This document shows, piece by piece, positions 35,691 to 42,836 of a DNA stretch of 64,000 nucleotides (positions are counted from its first letter, which is position 1; every line of letters begins with the position of its first letter). The stretch is taken from contig NZ_JAJISD010000014.1 of the NCBI RefSeq assembly GCF_020880995.1, positions 62,001 through 126,000 on the forward strand, written 5' to 3'. The stretch is from Reyranella aquatilis. Its GTDB lineage: Bacteria; Pseudomonadota; Alphaproteobacteria; Reyranellales; Reyranellaceae. The notes beneath the pieces are model-generated. The model worked only from the letters and a program-made list of their open reading frames with translations, ran no database searches and was not told where the DNA came from. The translations under genes were made by a program, and so were the position numbers.

Positions 35691-36794
35691 CTAGGCCTGC
35701 TTGCGCAGCGACACGCGCCCGAGGCCGGCCTTGTCGAACGCCCGGCCATCCTCGCTGTCGCTCTGGCGCACGACGCGCAACGGCTCGGCGAGGATCTGGC
35801 CGGCGAAGCGGCCCCAGTAGCGCGCCGTCGAGACGATGGCATCCGGCTCCAGCGCCGCCATGCGCTCGGTCTGGCTGCCGTAGACGTCGATCGCCTGCAG
35901 CTTGGCGCCGATGAAGTCGGTGATGTCGACGAAGCGCTGCGGCTTGAAGTCGACCGTGGCGGACGGCGACTGATAGCAATAGACGTTCGGCACGTCGTGC
36001 GCCGCCACCAGAGTCGCGGCATGGACCGCGCGATGGTCCTGATGCGTGTCCTCGTTGCAGTGGGTATAGACGTGGGTCGGCTGCATCTGGCGGATGACCT
36101 CCTCGATCAGCGCGACCGTCTCGCGCCCGTCGGTGATCCGGGTGTCCACCAGCGTGCCCATGTGCAGTTCCGCGCCCAGCAGCGAGGCGGCGTGCCGCGC
36201 CTCGACAGTGCGCACATTGATGTCGCCGCCGGCCGAGCCGCGCGACAGCGTGAGGATGTGCAACAGGTCGCCCGCGGCATGGTGCTTGGCCAGCGCCCCG
36301 CCGCAGCCGATCTCGACGTCGTCGGGATGCGCGCCGATCGCCAGCACCCGCTTCTGCTGGCGCTTGCGGCGGGCGGAGACGGCAAAGGCCAGCAGCATGA
36401 CCTGCTCGACGAACTCCTCGCGCGAGAGCGGCCGGAACAGCAGCCCGTCGATCTGGCACTTCACGATCTGACGCATGAAGGACGGGCTCTGGTCGTCGCT
36501 CACCACCAGGGTGGCGACCCAGCGGTGACGATCCTTGATCTCCTTGAGCAGCGCGAAGCCGCCCGTCACCGCGGCATCGACGACCACCAGATCGAAGCGC
36601 TCGGACGCGACCAAGGCACTGGCCGCCGCGGCGGTGGCGGCATACTTCAGCTTGGCGGTCAGCACCGTCTGCAACGCCTGCCGCGCCTTCTCGAGCGAGG
36701 TCTCGTCGCCATCGACGATCAGGATGCGCAGCCGCTTGGGAGCAGGCCGCGTCACGCGGCTGAGAGAAGGTGCATCGGTGTTCGATGTCGACAT
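35691..36794 (-). CDS. Receiver-like domain fused to PIG-L (LmbE) family deacetylase
   Basis: This is a 367-residue protein. Residues 20-135 form a receiver-like domain (ILIVDGDET, D73 in LVVVDAAVTGG), but the conserved Lys of the K-P motif is replaced by R121 in LLFRPLS, so phosphorylation response may be altered. Residues 148-360 are a zinc-dependent PIG-L/LmbE deacetylase with AHPDD at 155-159 and HCNEDTHQDHRAVH, the metal-binding set. PIG-L enzymes remove acetyl groups from N-acetylglucosamine-type substrates. The fusion suggests a deacetylase under regulatory control; the substrate is unknown. It converges on the single-domain receiver gene. Confidence 0.9.
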   Translation of the reverse strand: MSTSNTDAPSLSRVTRPAPKRLRILIVDGDETSLEKARQALQTVLTAKLKYAATAAAASALVASERFDLVVVDAAVTGGFALLKEIKDRHRWVATLVVSDDQSPSFMRQIVKCQIDGLLFRPLSREEFVEQVMLLAFAVSARRKRQQKRVLAIGAHPDDVEIGCGGALAKHHAAGDLLHILTLSRGSAGGDINVRTVEARHAASLLGAELHMGTLVDTRITDGRETVALIEEVIRQMQPTHVYTHCNEDTHQDHRAVHAATLVAAHDVPNVYCYQSPSATVDFKPQRFVDITDFIGAKLQAIDVYGSQTERMAALEPDAIVSTARYWGRFAGQILAEPLRVVRQSDSEDGRAFDKAGLGRVSLRKQA

Positions 36795-37017
36795 GCAATC
36801 ACGCGCGCCGGAGGGAGGACACGGCGGAACCTAGACGCTCGGCATTGCGAGGGCGAGCGCTCACGGGCGCGGTAGCGGAGTATTTTCGAGTCGGCGGCAA
36901 ACGCCGGCCGTTGCCGGCCGCCGACTGCAATTATCCAGGCCTCAAGGGAGCCTCGGCGCGCTCTCTTCCAGCCGAAACCCGCGCCCGCGGGTGGGTCCGG
37001 CGGGCGCGGGGCACGTG

Positions 37018-37548
37018 TCAGAGCGGCGGGAAGAGACGCGGCCACCGGGCGGCCGGCACCGGCATCGCTGCGGGATCGCCGTCGATCATCTGTTCGACCG
37101 TGTCGATCAGCGCCTGGGGCGAGACCGGCCGCGTAACCTGCGGACGGAGCGCATGCTCGCGCGGCAGTTCGGTCCCCTCGCCGACGATGAAGGCGAACGG
37201 CACCTCCTCGGCGGCCAGCCAGTCGGCGACGGCGAACGGCATGGCAGCGCGGCTGTCCGCGTCGATCACGGCCGCGTCGAGCAGGCCGCGCCGCACCAGC
37301 CGCTCGACCTCGCCCTGGCTGCCGGCGGGACCGACGATGCGATAGCCGGCGTCGCGCAGCGCCTTCTGGAGATCCAGGGCGACCGGGATCTCGTCCTCGA
37401 CGATCAGCACCCGGCCGCGCGGCGGCTGGTCGATCGTGAGCGTCTTGGCGAACGGGGCCGGAAGAACGGGGGCGTGATGGACCGATGCCGTCGAGGGCAC
37501 CTGGTCGGGCGAATAATCGGGCCGGTAGGCTGCCGACCTCGCGATCAT
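37018..37548 (-). CDS. Response-regulator receiver protein
   Basis: This 176-residue protein starts at MIARSAAYRPDYSP, with AGGAGG before the ATG at 37548; the frame is open further upstream but unsupported. The receiver fold begins at RVLIVEDEIPVALDLQKALR, with DAAVIDADSRAAMPFA carrying the phospho-acceptor region and VTRPVSPQALIDTV in place of the usual K-P segment (Arg instead of Lys). The first 60 residues have no assigned fold. It may be a degenerate or atypical receiver; no kinase is adjacent. Confidence 0.8.
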   Translation of the reverse strand: MIARSAAYRPDYSPDQVPSTASVHHAPVLPAPFAKTLTIDQPPRGRVLIVEDEIPVALDLQKALRDAGYRIVGPAGSQGEVERLVRRGLLDAAVIDADSRAAMPFAVADWLAAEEVPFAFIVGEGTELPREHALRPQVTRPVSPQALIDTVEQMIDGDPAAMPVPAARWPRLFPPL

Positions 37549-37642
37549 GACGAACCTCCTTTCGACAATCGACAATGAGTGTAGCGACGATGAGTGTGGG
37601 CGACCGGGTGTCCGGCGAAGCACCGCGGTCCGGAGGAGGCGA

Positions 37643-37662
37643 CCGTCGCGTCGGCGCGACGG
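37643..37662 (-). terminator. Hairpin downstream of hsp20
   Basis: CCGTCGCG-TCGG-CGCGACGG is a perfect eight-base-pair stem, 46 bases past the hsp20 stop on the minus strand. It could end or stabilise the hsp20 transcript. Confidence 0.4.
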
Positions 37663-37707
37663 ACGCCCCTCCCCCAACGTGGGCCTTCGCCCTTGTCTAC
37701 GCCTGGC

Positions 37708-38154
37708 CTACTGCTTGGTAATGCGCGGCGCGGAGCCGGTCTCGATTCGGATCGCGCGCGCCTTCTTCTCCTCGGGGATCTCGCGGCGCAGCTCGATGGT
37801 CAGCAGACCGTTCGCGAGGCCCGCGCCCACCACCTTGACGTGGTCGGCGAGCTGGAAGCGGCGCTCGAACTCGCGCGCAGCGATGCCGCGATAGAGATAC
37901 TGCTTCTCCTCCGCGCCTGGCTGGGCCTTGCCGGTCACCAGAAGCTCGTCTTCCTTCTGGGTGATGTTGAGTTCGGCCTCGCCGAAGCCCGCGACCGCCA
38001 TGACGATGCGGTAGCTGTCGTCACCCGCCTTCTCGATATTGTAGGGCGGATAGCCCTGCGAGCCCTGGCTGACCGCCGAATCGAGCATGTGGAACACCCG
38101 GTCGAAGCCGACCGTGTCGCGGTAAAAGGGCGAGAAATCGAAAGTCGTGCGCAT
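37708..38154 (-). CDS. Small heat-shock protein, Hsp20/IbpA family
   Basis: This 148-residue ATP-independent holdase binds unfolding proteins in the cytoplasm. The start MRTTFDFSPFYRDTVGFDRV matches IbpA-type proteins; an ATG two codons upstream is ruled out because the GGAGG site would touch it. The alpha-crystallin domain spans about residues 35-125 (YNIEKAGDDSYRIVMAVAGF, GLANGLLTIELRREIPEEKK). A probable RpoH promoter and ROSE-like thermometer precede it, so it should be induced by heat at both transcription and translation. Confidence 0.94.
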   Translation of the reverse strand: MRTTFDFSPFYRDTVGFDRVFHMLDSAVSQGSQGYPPYNIEKAGDDSYRIVMAVAGFGEAELNITQKEDELLVTGKAQPGAEEKQYLYRGIAAREFERRFQLADHVKVVGAGLANGLLTIELRREIPEEKKARAIRIETGSAPRITKQ

Positions 38155-38158
38155 GTTC

Positions 38159-38240
38159 ATCCTCCACTCCTGAGCGATGGGTTTGCGAAGCGGTCCCCCG
38201 CAGGGCGACCGCCGGGCGGCACGCTTTCAGCGCCGCCGAA
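38159..38240 (-). ncRNA. ROSE-like RNA thermometer in hsp20 5' UTR
   Basis: On the minus strand three hairpins lie between the predicted start of transcription and hsp20: stems GGCGGC/GCCGCC (38215-38237), GCGGTC/GACCGC (38190-38212), and AUCGCUC (38172-38178) pairing with the ribosome-binding site GGAGGAU (38159-38165) around an AGGAGU loop, leaving one bulged G. The UCGCU facing the Shine-Dalgarno with a bulged G is the hallmark of ROSE elements in rhizobial small heat-shock genes. The structure was drawn by eye, not folded by program. Confidence 0.75.
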
Positions 38241-38243
38241 AAA

Positions 38244-38273
38244 CGATCTAGGCGAACCTCAAAGGGCTTCAAG
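38244..38273 (-). promoter_or_regulatory. Heat-shock (RpoH-type) promoter of hsp20
   Basis: On the minus strand CTTG (38270-38273), 17 bases, then CCTAGATCG (38244-38252) fits the alphaproteobacterial RpoH consensus CTTG-N17/18-CYTATNT with one mismatch. Transcription would start near 38238, exactly where the first thermometer hairpin begins. Confidence 0.65.
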
Positions 38274-38349
38274 CTGGCGGCCGCAAAAAATTTATCCACG
38301 CCCGCCGGGTGATGGCAGCGCCCAAGGAGCGACGCTCAGCGGCCCGTTT

Positions 38350-38541
38350 TCACCCGGGGCTGCCGCTCTCCCAGGCGATGGCGCGGCGGACGCCCTGGGC
38401 CATCGCCTCGGGACCCGAGCCGAAGGTCTCGGTCGACCGCTCGACCTCGACGGCATCGTCGCGGCGCAGCACCCGCCAGCCGAACGGCCGGTCGCCGCGG
38501 CCGCGCGTCACGTCGAGCCGGTAGCGGGTCGCCGCGATCAT
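38350..38541 (-). CDS. Small protein of unknown function
   Basis: This 63-residue protein starts MIAATRYRLDVTRGRGDRPF. It overlaps the upstream gene by four bases (ATGA), a sign of translational coupling. The sequence is beta-rich then helical (GPEAMAQGVRRAIAWE) with no recognised family. Confidence 0.55.
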   Translation of the reverse strand: MIAATRYRLDVTRGRGDRPFGWRVLRRDDAVEVERSTETFGSGPEAMAQGVRRAIAWESGSPG

Positions 38542-38813
38542 GCCTCGCGCGGCCCCATGCGGCGGATCCGCTCGATCTCGGCCTGGAAGCTGCCGGGCGC
38601 GCGCTCCGCGCCGACCGGCTTGGCCAGGGTCTCGAAATGGGCGCGGCCGCTGGCGGTCAGGCAGGGTCCATCCTTGCCGTCGGTGACGAGGCGCAGGCCG
38701 CGCAGCCGCACCATGTCCTCGCGCCGCAGCGTGCGCTCGGGCGATTCGCCGAAGGCGACGCGGCGCAGCGTAACTTCCTCGCTGGCTTCCAGGATGATGG
38801 GTTTGACGGTCAT
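38538..38813 (-). CDS. Small protein of unknown function, coupled to the downstream gene
   Basis: This 91-residue protein starts MTVKPIILEASEEVTLRRVA; a GAGG site lies before the ATG at 38813, and the longer open frame is unsupported. Basic and helical, with LRREDMVRLRGLRLVTDGKDG and LTASGRAHFETLAK, it has the look of a small winged-helix-like protein but no family is recognised. It forms a two-gene operon with 38350-38541. Confidence 0.6.
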   Translation of the reverse strand: MTVKPIILEASEEVTLRRVAFGESPERTLRREDMVRLRGLRLVTDGKDGPCLTASGRAHFETLAKPVGAERAPGSFQAEIERIRRMGPREA

Positions 38814-39074
38814 GGCGGTCCCTCCTCGGGCGACGCGTCCGCGGCCGGGAGGCGCGCGCCGGTTTGCGCGAGCGGACGCGCCAGTGCGGAAGACCCTAGG
38901 GCTTTGCGCCGGGCGCGGCAAACGCGCCCATTACCGTCCCCCGGTGCTGTGGCACGGCGGCCACAGGCCCAGCGCATCCGGCCGCGCCCGCGCAGCGGCG
39001 TGGCAACGCGGCGGAGTCTGCGTCGTTCACGACGAAGCGATTGGCACAGCAATACGATTGAGGATCTACCGGCC

Positions 39075-39173
39075 ATGGACGACAGCTCGCGCCAGCTTCT
39101 CTTCGGGACGTTCGCCTATCTCCTGGTGATCGCCGGTCTGATCGGCACGCTGGGCGCGGCGTTCGGCAGCTGA
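39075..39173 (+). CDS. 32-residue membrane microprotein
   Basis: MDDSSRQLLFGTFAYLLVIA then GLIGTLGAAFGS predicts a single membrane span. It stands alone in a 440-base stretch without other genes on its strand. The ribosome-binding site is weak, so support is limited to the clean hydrophobic profile. Confidence 0.4.
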   Translation: MDDSSRQLLFGTFAYLLVIAGLIGTLGAAFGS

Positions 39174-39255
39174 CGCAACCGGCACGCGAGCACGCGGCGA
39201 ACCTCTCGACAATCCGGCGAACGGCGGTCTAACGTCCCGGCACCGGAACTAGACC

Positions 39256-39807
39256 ATGCCACTCGCAAGACGCACTTTCGCCGGCGTGGGGTTCGCAGCC
39301 CTTGCGCCCCTCTTCACGCCTGGCGCCGTCCGCGCCCAACCCGCGCCGATGGAACGCGTGACCGGCGACGACGGTCGCTACTCGATCGACCTGCCGCGGG
39401 GATACACCACGAAGACCTCGCCGCGGCCCGACGGCGGCACCATGCTGCAGTACAGCTACATGTGGAAGGACGCGGTCGGCCAGTTCAACGTGATCAGCTT
39501 GGCGGTCGTGGATCCACCGCCCGGCTCGACGAAGCAGATCGACATGCGCGAGGCACAGCGTGCCCTGGCGGCGCGATATCCCAACTCCTTCCTTGCCGAT
39601 AGCCGTGACGTGCGGAGCGGGCCGGCGCAGGGCGTCGCCTTCTCCATGACCGTCAATTCCAATCGCGGTTACGGCCCGCACACGATCGCGATGCGCGTCT
39701 ACGCGATGGGGGGCCGGCTCTACGAAATGCTGGCCGCGACCCGCGTCGAGGACCGCGACGATCTCACCGTGACCGCCTTCATGGACTCGCTGCGCATCCT
39801 GCGCTGA
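39256..39807 (+). CDS. Exported protein of unknown function
   Basis: This 183-residue protein has an N-terminal signal (MPLARRTFAGVGFAALAPLF, cleavage near VRAQ). The twin Arg could suit Tat export, but the motif is incomplete. The mature domain has RYSIDLPRGYTTKTSPRPDG, MLQYSYMWK and ends LTVTAFMDSLRIL, a pattern of small periplasmic beta-proteins of the alpha/beta type. No catalytic motif is seen. Confidence 0.72.
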   Translation: MPLARRTFAGVGFAALAPLFTPGAVRAQPAPMERVTGDDGRYSIDLPRGYTTKTSPRPDGGTMLQYSYMWKDAVGQFNVISLAVVDPPPGSTKQIDMREAQRALAARYPNSFLADSRDVRSGPAQGVAFSMTVNSNRGYGPHTIAMRVYAMGGRLYEMLAATRVEDRDDLTVTAFMDSLRILR

Positions 39808-39921
39808 GGCGCGGCGTCGTGTGCGTAACCGGACACAACCGCCTGACCCTGCTCCTTGCGGTTGATCTTGCGACGAAGCGGGCGGCGTAATGCGACTGCA
39901 TTCCTGCCGAGGGGGCACGAC

Positions 39922-40104
39922 ATGCAGGACTTCGTCCGTCAGAAGAACATCGAGAACCTCCGCAAGCAGCTTGCCGGTGAGCAGCTCGACGCAGCGCAAC
40001 GGCGCTTCGCGGAACGGATGCTGGCCGAGGAGCTCGCGAAGCGCGACTCGCCCTGTATCCCGCGCTTCAAGGAACGGGACGATCGCGGCGGTTCCGCGCC
40101 CTGA
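39922..40104 (+). CDS. Small helical protein of unknown function
   Basis: This 60-residue protein starts at MQDFVRQKNIENLRKQLAGE; GAGGGG upstream of 39922 fits this ATG better than the open frame further upstream. The sequence is one amphipathic helix pair (AQRRFAERMLAEELAKRDSP). Short proteins of this type are frequent in rhizobia-like genomes; no function is known. Confidence 0.55.
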   Translation: MQDFVRQKNIENLRKQLAGEQLDAAQRRFAERMLAEELAKRDSPCIPRFKERDDRGGSAP

Positions 40105-40164
40105 GGGCCGCGATCAAAATGAGGTGGGCGGCCGCTCGACCAGGAGAGGAATGACCGGGCCGCC

Positions 40165-41091
40165 TCAGCCTGTCGGTGACCGTCGCGCCTTCGTGGGCTT
40201 CGGCGCGCCGGAACGGCCGGCGTTCAGCACGTCGACCAGCAGTTGGTTGGGGAAGCGGCGCTTCATCACGATGGCGTAGAAATTTTCCGTGACGCCGGCG
40301 ATGCGGCAATGCTCGACGAGGACTCGCGATTTCAGCTCGTCGCGCACGACGATCGGCGGCACCAGCGTCACGCCTTCGCGCTCGCGGGCCAGCAGACGCA
40401 GCATCGCCATGTCGTCGACTTCCGCCAGGATCACGGGGCGGATGCCGGCGCGTTCGAGGATGCGATCGAAGGCCACGCGGATGTCGCTGTCGAGACTGGG
40501 CAGGAGCAATGGCTCGGTGTGCAGGTCGTCGGGGAAGCGGAAGCGGCGCGCCGACTTCGGGCGCGGGCGGCCGACCAGGCTGACCGGCTGCTCGGCCAGC
40601 AGATGGTTGCGCAGCAACGAACGCGCATCGCGCGGCGCGGCGCTGTTGGCCAGCACCACGTCGATCTCGTGCGCCTCCAGTTGCGCCAGCAGGTCGCGCA
40701 TCGTACCCGATCGCACGATCAGCTCGACGTCGGGCCGGCCGACCAGCGGCCGCAGGAACTCGAGCTGGAAGTTGCGCGAGAGCGTCGTGAGCGCGCCGAC
40801 CCGCAGCACCGGGCGGCTGGCCGCCGGCTGGCCGCGCAGCGTGCTGAGCAGTTCCTCGCCCTGTTCGAACACCGTGTCGGCGAAGTCGAGCGCGATCTGG
40901 CCGGCCTCGGTCAGCACCAGCCGGCGGCCGACGCGATCGAACAGCGGATGGCCCATCTGGCGCTCGAGCTTCTGGATCTGCGCCGAAAGCGCCGATTGCG
41001 ACAGGTTCAGCCGCTCCGCCGCGCGCGTGAGATTGCCCTCGTGGGCGACCACCCAGAAGTAGCGCAGGTGGTTGAAGTTGAGGTCCCGCAT
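40165..41091 (-). CDS. LysR-family transcriptional regulator of the DAB carbon-uptake operon
   Basis: This is about 308 residues. The N-terminal winged helix (FNHLRYFWVVAHEGNLTRAA, LNLSQSALSAQIQKLERQMG) and a periplasmic-binding-like effector domain (residues about 95-300) define LysR. The start is taken at MRDLNFNHLRYF; a GTG at 41100 is also possible. It is divergent from dabB-dabA, 110 bases away, a usual position for a LysR activator of the adjacent operon. An inverted GTTCACTTAAAGCGAAC-type repeat (41095-41111) at the promoter is a possible binding site. The effector is unknown. Confidence 0.88.
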   Translation of the reverse strand: MRDLNFNHLRYFWVVAHEGNLTRAAERLNLSQSALSAQIQKLERQMGHPLFDRVGRRLVLTEAGQIALDFADTVFEQGEELLSTLRGQPAASRPVLRVGALTTLSRNFQLEFLRPLVGRPDVELIVRSGTMRDLLAQLEAHEIDVVLANSAAPRDARSLLRNHLLAEQPVSLVGRPRPKSARRFRFPDDLHTEPLLLPSLDSDIRVAFDRILERAGIRPVILAEVDDMAMLRLLAREREGVTLVPPIVVRDELKSRVLVEHCRIAGVTENFYAIVMKRRFPNQLLVDVLNAGRSGAPKPTKARRSPTG

Positions 41092-41209
41092 ATCGTTCAC
41101 TTAAAGCGAACGATAACGACGGAACAATGAATTTTTCAGGAGCCGCCCGCGGCCCTACCTAGAGCGCCGACAGATCCACACCCCGCTCCGCGCCTCGAAG
41201 GGACCGACC

Positions 41210-42799
41210 GTGCCGCCCGCCTTCCCGCTCCTGCCCCTCCCCGTCCTGCTGATCCTGCTGCCGCTGTTCGTGCCGCTGCTGGCCGTCGCGTGCCTGGGCT
41301 TCGCGCAGGGCGGGCGCCGCCGGCCGCCGCACCTGCCGCGCCTCGCGGAGGTCGCGGCGCTGCTGGCGCTGGCGGCCGCGCTGGCGCTGACGGTGGCGCT
41401 GATCGTGCTCGGCCCCGGCCGGCTCGGCCCCTCGATGCGGCTCGATGCGCTGAGCGCCATCATGCTGCTGCTGGTGACGTTCGTCGGCTGGATCGTCGTG
41501 CGCTTCGCCGGCACCTATCTCGACGGCGAGGCGCGGCAGGGCCCGTTCACCGGCTGGCTGTGCCTGACGCTGGCCGCCGTGCTGTGCCTGGTCGCGGCGA
41601 ACCATCTAGTGCAACTGGTCGCGGCGTGGATCGCCACCAGCCTGCTGCTGCACCGGCTGCTGCTGTTCTATCCCGAGCGGCCGGCGGCGCAGCGGGCGGC
41701 GCGCAAGAAGTTCGTGACCGCGCGGCTGGGCGACGTGGCGCTGGGTGCCGCCGCGCTGCTGCTGGCGCTGGCCTACGGCACCGGTGACATCGGCTCGATC
41801 CTGGCGGCGGCCCGGCAGGGCGACGGCGGCGGGCTCGCCGTGGCGGCGGCCTGCCTGCTCGCGCTCGCGGCGCTGCTGAAGTCGGCGCAGTTCCCCAGCC
41901 ACGGCTGGCTGACCGAGGTGATGGAGACGCCGACGCCGGTCTCCGCGCTGCTGCATGCCGGCGTGATCAATGCCGGCGGCTTCCTGCTGATCCGCTTCGC
42001 CGACGTGATGCTGCTGGCGCCCGGCGCGCTCGCCGTGCTGGTCGTCGTCGGTGGCTTCACCGCCCTGTTCGGCAGCCTGGTGATGCTGACCCAGCCCGCG
42101 GTGAAGACCTCGCTCGCCTGGTCCACCGTGGCGCAGATGGGCTTCATGATCCTGCAATGCGGCCTGGCGCTGTTCCCGCTCGCGCTGCTGCACATCGTGG
42201 CGCACTCGCTCTACAAGGCGCACGCCTTCCTGGCCGCGGGCGGGGCGGTCGAGCGGGTCGCGGCGATCCGGCGGCCGGGCCCCGTGGCGGTGCCCGACGC
42301 CGCCGCCGTGGCGCGGGCCTTCGGGGCCGCCCTCGCGATCTACGTGGTGGTGGGTCTGGCCTTCGGCCTCACCCACAAGTCGCCGCAGGCCGCGGTGCTG
42401 GGCGCCATCCTGATCTTCGGCGTGGCCTACATGCTGGCGCAGGGCTTCGCCGACGCCGCCCCGCGCGCGCTGACGCGGCGCACCGCGGTCTATGCGCTCG
42501 CGACCTCGTTCGGCTACTTCGCGCTGCACGCGGCCGCGGTGTTCGTCACCCAGGGCGTGCTGCCGGTCACGCCCGCGCCGGGGCCGCTCGAAGCGGGGCT
42601 GCTGGTGCTGGCGGTCGCGAGCTTCGGCCTGGTGGCCATCGTGCAGGCGATGTTCCCGCTGTGGGCCTACCACCCCGCCGCCGCCGGCCTGCGCGTCCAT
42701 CTCTCCAACGGCTTCTACGCCAGCGCGCTGTTCGACCGGATCATCGGCGCCTGGCGCACCGATCGCCCGCCAACCGGCAGCACGCCCTCCCGGACCTGA
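41210..42799 (+). CDS. dabB: Inorganic carbon transporter subunit DabB (NDH-5/MrpA-like)
   Basis: This 529-residue membrane protein starts at a GTG. About 14 hydrophobic spans resemble proton-translocating subunits of complex I and Mrp antiporters: LKSAQFPSHGWLTEVMETPT and LLHAGVINAGGFLLIRFADV carry the Lys and His residues of the proton channel. LVMLTQPAVKTSLAWSTVAQ and LLHIVAHSLYKAHAFLAAGG complete the signature. In the DAB system it is proposed to let cations flow inward to drive vectorial CO2 hydration by DabA. It precedes dabA by 37 bases. Confidence 0.93.
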   Translation: MPPAFPLLPLPVLLILLPLFVPLLAVACLGFAQGGRRRPPHLPRLAEVAALLALAAALALTVALIVLGPGRLGPSMRLDALSAIMLLLVTFVGWIVVRFAGTYLDGEARQGPFTGWLCLTLAAVLCLVAANHLVQLVAAWIATSLLLHRLLLFYPERPAAQRAARKKFVTARLGDVALGAAALLLALAYGTGDIGSILAAARQGDGGGLAVAAACLLALAALLKSAQFPSHGWLTEVMETPTPVSALLHAGVINAGGFLLIRFADVMLLAPGALAVLVVVGGFTALFGSLVMLTQPAVKTSLAWSTVAQMGFMILQCGLALFPLALLHIVAHSLYKAHAFLAAGGAVERVAAIRRPGPVAVPDAAAVARAFGAALAIYVVVGLAFGLTHKSPQAAVLGAILIFGVAYMLAQGFADAAPRALTRRTAVYALATSFGYFALHAAAVFVTQGVLPVTPAPGPLEAGLLVLAVASFGLVAIVQAMFPLWAYHPAAAGLRVHLSNGFYASALFDRIIGAWRTDRPPTGSTPSRT

Positions 42800-42836
42800 C
42801 GCCCGCACCGCAGCCCCCACACCCGGAGTTCACGCC

